The notes beneath the pieces were generated by a model, which was not told the DNA's origin, searched no databases, and worked only from the letters and a program-made list of their open reading frames with translations. From Rheinheimera texasensis DSM 17496 (lineage in GTDB: Bacteria; Pseudomonadota; Gammaproteobacteria; Enterobacterales; Alteromonadaceae): DNA of 64,000 nt. The stretch covers positions 509,970 through 573,969 of the forward strand of contig NZ_KL544005.1 in the NCBI RefSeq assembly GCF_000711985.1, given 5' to 3'. Below, piece by piece: positions 60,156 through 64,000 of the stretch. The stretch's first letter is position 1; each line of letters opens with the position of its first letter. The position numbers and the translations under genes are program-made.

Positions 60156-60466
60156 AATGTCCTCCACTGGCATCCCAGTTATTTATAAATTCAGCATCAC
60201 TTTAGGTAGCCTAATGGACATTTCCTTTGACCGACATCAAAGTATTTAACTGCTATCTTGTTGATTAATATCGAGTATACCTACAACTAGGTAGCCCCTA
60301 CCCAACGGCAGACGCGGGGAAAAGCAGCAAAAACTACTCCTTTGGGGTTAGGTTGATTGCTCGCATTGTTAAAGATGGCAATTGCGGAGTACCTCTTTAC
60401 TCAGACAGCGTATTGATACCGGTTGCGATAGCATTGCTACCATCAACTTTCAGACTGGGAAATAAC
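60156..60466. promoter_or_regulatory. Divergent control region of the two nitrate transporters
   Basis: FNR-like boxes TTGACCGACATCAA (60227-60240) and TTGATTAATATCGA (60261-60274), each 9 of 10, and two NarL/NarP-like sites TACCTACAACTAGGTA (60278-60293) and TACTCCTTTGGGGTTA (60335-60350), each 14 of 16. For narK on the minus strand, FNR near -41 would place the start of transcription about 60192, 37 bases before the ATG, with NarL sites near -93 and -150. The arrangement for the plus-strand gene is less clear. Confidence 0.6.
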
Positions 60467-61756
60467 ATGACCAAGCTGCCGTGGCCTGTTGTGATTGCCG
60501 CCACTATGACTTTTGGCTGGTGTTTTGCTGTCTGGACCTGGTATGCCGCCGCAGGTTTGTTATTGCAGGACCAATGGCAACTCAGTGGCACTGAATTAGG
60601 CCTGTTATTGGCAAGCCCGATGTTATCTGGAGCATTATTGCGCCTGCCCGCAGGTATTCTGGCGGACCGGATTTGCCCACGCCAACTCTGGCAAATCTTG
60701 TTACTTCTGCAAACACCGCCACTTTTTCTGCTCAGTTACGTCGAAACCTTTACCGGCTATCTGTTTTGTGGGCTTTGGCTGGGCATCTCAGGTGTCAGCT
60801 TTACTCTCGGAACCCGCTATCTGACCCTGTTGGTGCCGCCGCAAAAAGCAGGTTTTGTGCTGGGAATTTTTGGCATTGGGAATGCCGGCGCCGCAATCTC
60901 GTTATTTGTTGCCAGCCATGTGGCGGACCAGGTCACTCTGTTATCAGACGCCGGCATCCTGCTCGGCTGGATTAATTTGCTGGCCTTAAGTTTATTCAGC
61001 TGGTTTTGTCCGCCGGTCAATCCGCTGTTGCATGCGACAGTTTTGCAGCAGCCTGTCGCGCAGGAACGAACCATTTCAGCTTGGCGAGATTTGTTTACTG
61101 ACAGCCGGCTCTGGCGTTTTTCACTGTATTACTATTTTGTGTTTGGTTGTTTTCTGGCATTACTGCTGTGGTTACCGCATTACTACATGACGGCCTATCA
61201 GTTACCGATGTCACAAGCGCTAAGTTTCACCCTGTTTTTTGTCGCGACTTCCAGTATGGTCCGTGGGCTTGGCGGCTATCTCGCGCAACGATTTGGCAGC
61301 AGAACCATCAACTGGAGCGTGTTCTGGATTTGCCTGTGTTGTCTGTTTTTCTTAAGTTACCCGCCGACAGATTTAGTGATCCGCGGCATTGATAAGCAGG
61401 TTGCGCTGCACATTGAAATTAATGTGTGGCTATTCACTGCACTGTTATTTATCGTCGGCATCGCCCAGGGCTTAGGCCGTGCCAGCGTGTATAGTTTGTT
61501 ATATCGCTATTACCCGCAACAATTTGGTGTTGCATCCGGCATGGTCTCCGCAATTGCAGCAACCGGCGGTTTCACACTCCCCATCCTGTTTGGCTTATCT
61601 CAGGACTTGCTAGGCATTTACAGCGGTTGTTTCATGCTGCTGTATGGTGTGCTGGCGCTTTGTATGATTTTGATGTTTTTTGCCAACCAACGTGAGCAAT
61701 TTCAGCTGGCTCTCGCAAAAGCCCGCGCAGACAATTTTTTAGCCGACGACCATTAA
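60467..61756 (+). CDS. Second NarK-type nitrate/nitrite MFS transporter
   Basis: 429 residues from the ATG at 60467 (GGGA 6 bases before); a longer frame to 60353 covers the regulatory sites. Twelve predicted helices. Nitrate-signature segments are GIFGIGNAGAAIS (about 145-157) and GMVSAIAATGGF; the Arg in LRLPAGILADR corresponds to a substrate-binding residue. It is shorter and diverged from the narK product and resembles the NarK1 type thought to bring in nitrate with protons. Four-gene plus-strand group with nnrS and the methyltransferase. Confidence 0.88.
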   Translation: MTKLPWPVVIAATMTFGWCFAVWTWYAAAGLLLQDQWQLSGTELGLLLASPMLSGALLRLPAGILADRICPRQLWQILLLLQTPPLFLLSYVETFTGYLFCGLWLGISGVSFTLGTRYLTLLVPPQKAGFVLGIFGIGNAGAAISLFVASHVADQVTLLSDAGILLGWINLLALSLFSWFCPPVNPLLHATVLQQPVAQERTISAWRDLFTDSRLWRFSLYYYFVFGCFLALLLWLPHYYMTAYQLPMSQALSFTLFFVATSSMVRGLGGYLAQRFGSRTINWSVFWICLCCLFFLSYPPTDLVIRGIDKQVALHIEINVWLFTALLFIVGIAQGLGRASVYSLLYRYYPQQFGVASGMVSAIAATGGFTLPILFGLSQDLLGIYSGCFMLLYGVLALCMILMFFANQREQFQLALAKARADNFLADDH

Positions 61757-61778
61757 ATAGTTGTTGTATGAGGACTTT

Positions 61779-62981
61779 ATGCAAATCACAGATCTGGCTC
61801 AGGAGCAGAAAATTCCAGTGTTACTGCGACTGGCATTTCGGCCATTATTTTTAGGCGCTGCGTTTTTTTCAGCGCTGGCTATTGCCTGGTGGGGCGCCAT
61901 TCTCGCCGGTTGGGTCACTGTCAAACCTGCATTGCCTTTAGTGTTTTGGCACAGCCATGAAATGGTGTTCGGTTTTGGCAGTGCCGTTGTTGCCGGATTT
62001 TTGCTGACTGCGATGCAAAACTGGACCGGGCTGCGTGCACCACACGGCAAACCATTGGCCCTGTTAGTTGCCTGCTGGTTGTTGGCGCGACTGGCGAACG
62101 CAGCGCCGGTAGCAATGCCTTTACCAATGTTGATGTTGATTGATTTGAGCTTTTTACCATTGGCTGCCGGGTTACTGGCAAAACCATTGATTGCCGCCCG
62201 ACAATATCGCAACTTATTTTTTATTCCGTTATTGCTGGTGTTAACCATCTGCAATGCTCTGATGTGGTTTGGACTTACACCGGGTTATGAACAGTTACAG
62301 AATCATGGGTCTACCAGTGCGGTTCTATTGATCACGCTGGTGATGGCGATTGTTGGCGGCCGCGTGCTACCGATGTTTACGGCCAACGGCACCCGCACCA
62401 CGCGGGTTACCTCGCTGGTTTGGTTGGATCGGGCTGCACTTGGCTGCTGCTGGGCGGTATTTGGCTTTCACTTTTTCCATTTACAATCCTGGCTCCCCAC
62501 CCAGGTACCTTTTTTATTGTGTACAGTCGCCGCAACGCTGCTGGCCGTGCGAGCGGCCCGCTGGAAAATCTGGATCACCTGGCGAGAGCCACTACTCTGG
62601 TCTTTACATCTGGCTTATTGGTGTATTCCTGCTGGATTAGCGCTATTCGCAGCGCGCTACGCAGGCTTTGCTGTGGCACAAAGTCTTGCACTCCATATGC
62701 TGACAGTTGGTGCCATGGGTGCGATGATTCTGTCTATGATGTCCAGAGTTTCATTGGGACATACCGGCCGGCAACTGAAAGTTTCACGCTGGATGCCACT
62801 GGCATTTGCTGCCATGATCGCCGCAGTGGTATGCCGCGTGTTGCTGCCGTTACAATCCACCCAGTGGTATCAGATCGGTTTGTTGTTATCAGCCGTTTGC
62901 TGGACGGTAGGATTTATACTGTTTCTGCTCTGTTACTGGAAAATTCTGACCAGCCCGCGTGCAGATGGACATCCGGGTTAA
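61779..62981 (+). CDS. nnrS: NnrS family haem-copper membrane protein
   Basis: 400 residues from the ATG at 61779 with GAGG 6 bases before. About twelve membrane helices. Family motifs include LRLAFRPLFLGAAFFSALA, FWHSHEMVFGFGSAVVAGFLLTA with two histidines, GGRVLPMFTANGT and MLTVGAMGAMILSMMSRVSLGHTGR. NnrS proteins protect cells during nitric oxide and nitrosative stress; nitric oxide is a side product of nitrate and nitrite reduction. Follows the nitrate transporter by 22 bases. Confidence 0.93.
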   Translation: MQITDLAQEQKIPVLLRLAFRPLFLGAAFFSALAIAWWGAILAGWVTVKPALPLVFWHSHEMVFGFGSAVVAGFLLTAMQNWTGLRAPHGKPLALLVACWLLARLANAAPVAMPLPMLMLIDLSFLPLAAGLLAKPLIAARQYRNLFFIPLLLVLTICNALMWFGLTPGYEQLQNHGSTSAVLLITLVMAIVGGRVLPMFTANGTRTTRVTSLVWLDRAALGCCWAVFGFHFFHLQSWLPTQVPFLLCTVAATLLAVRAARWKIWITWREPLLWSLHLAYWCIPAGLALFAARYAGFAVAQSLALHMLTVGAMGAMILSMMSRVSLGHTGRQLKVSRWMPLAFAAMIAAVVCRVLLPLQSTQWYQIGLLLSAVCWTVGFILFLLCYWKILTSPRADGHPG

Positions 62982-63116
62982 AATTGGCATCTCGGTTGGG
63001 TTGTTTAATCTGTTACTTACCGTGACAGCCAAGCAATTTTATTGATTGTAATAGCCACACCGACCACGTCTGCGCTAGCTTAGAGGCCATTAGTGCCAAG
63101 CAAGAAGGAATACCCG

Positions 63117-63749
63117 GTGAGTCAACAACATTGGGACGGCGTCTACAGCCGCAACAAGAGTGACAGTGTCAGTTGGTTTCAGCAGCAGGCAAGCATGTCG
63201 CTGGCGCTGATGCAACGCAGCAAACAACTAAAGACTAGCCGGGTCATCGATGTCGGTGCAGGTGCATCGGTACTAGCCGATAGTTTGCTGGCGGCAGGAG
63301 TCTGCGACCTGACCCTGGTGGATTTAGCTGACTCAGCATTGGCAACCACTAAACTGCGACTTGGTGATAGAGCGCAGCAGGTCCGCTGGCTGACCGGTGA
63401 CATCCTGCAATTACCATTGCCTAACGCTGGTTACGATGTCTGGCATGACAGAGCCGTGTTTCATTTTATGACCAGCGCTGCACAGCGCAACGCCTATCTT
63501 GCCCAGCTGCAACAGGCGCTGGTGCCGGGCGGATTATTGGTCATTGGTACATTTGCCAGTGATGGCCCAGAAAAATGCAGTGGCTTGCCGGTTTGTCGCT
63601 ATGATGAGCAAACCTTGACACAGCAATTTGCCAATGGCTTTAAGGCTCTTTCTATCGACTACGAAACCCATGTCACCCCATCAGGAAACACTCAGTCCTT
63701 TATCTGGGGCTGTTTCAAAAAAACAATTCAACTAACTACCCCTGAATGA
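63117..63749 (+). CDS. Class I SAM-dependent methyltransferase
   Basis: 210 residues from a GTG at 63117 with AAGGA 7 bases before (a GTG at 63093 is also open). Starts VSQQHWDGVYSRNKSDSVSWFQ, a form shared by many bacterial methyltransferases of unknown substrate. The SAM-binding motif I is VIDVGAGASVLADSLL, acidic residue in LTLVDLADSAL, then LTGDILQLPLP and YDVWHDRAVFHFM. Its position in nitrosative-stress genes is the only hint to its role. Confidence 0.8.
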   Translation: MSQQHWDGVYSRNKSDSVSWFQQQASMSLALMQRSKQLKTSRVIDVGAGASVLADSLLAAGVCDLTLVDLADSALATTKLRLGDRAQQVRWLTGDILQLPLPNAGYDVWHDRAVFHFMTSAAQRNAYLAQLQQALVPGGLLVIGTFASDGPEKCSGLPVCRYDEQTLTQQFANGFKALSIDYETHVTPSGNTQSFIWGCFKKTIQLTTPE

Positions 63750-63752
63750 GTA
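63737..63752. promoter_or_regulatory. Perfect NarL/NarP-like 7-2-7 site
   Basis: TACCCCTGAATGAGTA fits TACYYMT-NN-AKRRGTA at all positions. It overlaps the methyltransferase stop codon and lies 15 bases before a perfect FNR box; centre about 95 bases before the ATG of the DGC-domain gene. Confidence 0.65.
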
Positions 63753-63766
63753 TGTGCAAACCCAGC

Positions 63767-63780
63767 TTGATTTATATCAA
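63767..63780. promoter_or_regulatory. Perfect FNR box before the DGC-domain gene
   Basis: TTGATTTATATCAA is a complete TTGAT-N4-ATCAA palindrome, centred 65 bases before the next ATG, which would place transcription start near 63815. Confidence 0.75.
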
Positions 63781-63838
63781 GTTCTAACACTCAACCAAGC
63801 CGCAGACTGAGTCCAATTCTTCAACAGGAGTTTTAAGG

Positions 63839-64000
63839 ATGCCTCATTTTGCCAAGCAAAAACCACTGGTGTATGCCTGTTCAGGCTGCTCAAACGTGGC
63901 ACAACTGACTAATGATTTAGCGGTTGTACTGGACAGAGAAGGGATTGCCGAGATGTCTTGCATCGCGGGGATTGGCGGCAAAATCAAATCCTTGGTCAAA
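63839..64000 (+). CDS. DGC-domain putative zinc-binding protein, N-terminal part (cut by window edge)
   Basis: 54 codons are visible, from an ATG at 63839 to the window edge. The sequence VYACSGCSNVAQLTND and EMSCIAGIGGKIKSLVK matches, by eye, the DGC family, in which conserved cysteines are thought to bind metal. Perfect NarL-like and FNR boxes stand in front, so it should be strongly induced by nitrate without oxygen. Function of the family is not established. The C-terminus lies outside the window. Confidence 0.7.
   Translation, partial: MPHFAKQKPLVYACSGCSNVAQLTNDLAVVLDREGIAEMSCIAGIGGKIKSLVK

Noticed and set aside
62420-63025. A 201-codon plus-strand frame inside nnrS
   Set aside because: It lies almost wholly within nnrS in another frame; the nnrS frame carries the family motifs.

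Overview
The window looks like chromosome from a facultatively anaerobic, aquatic-type gammaproteobacterium. Many proteins align by eye along their length with Escherichia coli counterparts (AraA, AraB, AraD, TalB, TktA, RbbA/YhiI/YhhJ, AstB, NarGHJI, NirBD, UbiTUV, Mog), but the gene order and accessory genes are not enterobacterial. A relative of Rheinheimera, Alishewanella or Shewanella is my best inference; no rRNA or other taxonomic marker is present.

Left part (1-12.3 kb): an L-arabinose/arabinan utilisation block. A secreted GH43 arabinan-degrading enzyme with a ricin-type lectin tail and a lipoprotein aldose 1-epimerase come first, then a YqaB-like HAD phosphatase, then araB-araD-araA ending in a clear terminator. 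Transaldolase and transketolase, which process the resulting pentose phosphates, follow. A recurring palindrome around ATTGTATTACAAT in front of several of these genes suggests one repressor controls them; no regulator or transporter is visible. A 567-bp imperfect palindrome fills the tal-tkt gap.

Middle part (12.5-25 kb): a cold-shock protein, a yhiI-rbbA-yhhJ type ABC export operon, a catalase-peroxidase with a signal peptide, and an isolated astB. A 45-nt 3' fragment of tRNA-Arg(CCG) follows and probably marks the edge of an integrated element. Beyond it lie several palindromes and a Fic-family protein whose active-site motif has lost its histidine.

Right part (25-64 kb): an almost continuous anaerobic nitrogen-oxide region. 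It encodes nitrate/nitrite sensors (NIT-domain chemoreceptor, NarX kinase, NIT-ANTAR antiterminator), respiratory nitrate reductase narGHJI with a parvulin isomerase, an HPP-CBS membrane protein, two paralogous outer-membrane porins, nirC, nirBD with siroheme methyltransferase, anaerobic ribonucleotide reductase nrdGD, oxygen-independent ubiquinone genes ubiTUV, mog for molybdenum cofactor, two NarK-type transporters, nnrS, a methyltransferase and the start of a DGC-domain protein. Two fused PP2C phosphatase-Ser/Thr kinase-transmembrane proteins each sit directly behind a nitrate/nitrite transporter gene.

Regulation in the right part can be read at three levels: FNR-like boxes (two perfect), NarL/NarP-like 7-2-7 boxes (one perfect), and two leaders (nirC and nirB) with an intrinsic terminator overlapped by a small hairpin carrying an A1/G4 hexaloop, as expected for ANTAR antitermination by the NasR-like protein encoded here. 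The kinase-phosphatase/transporter pairs and the ANTAR-leader circuit are the best candidates for something not well described.
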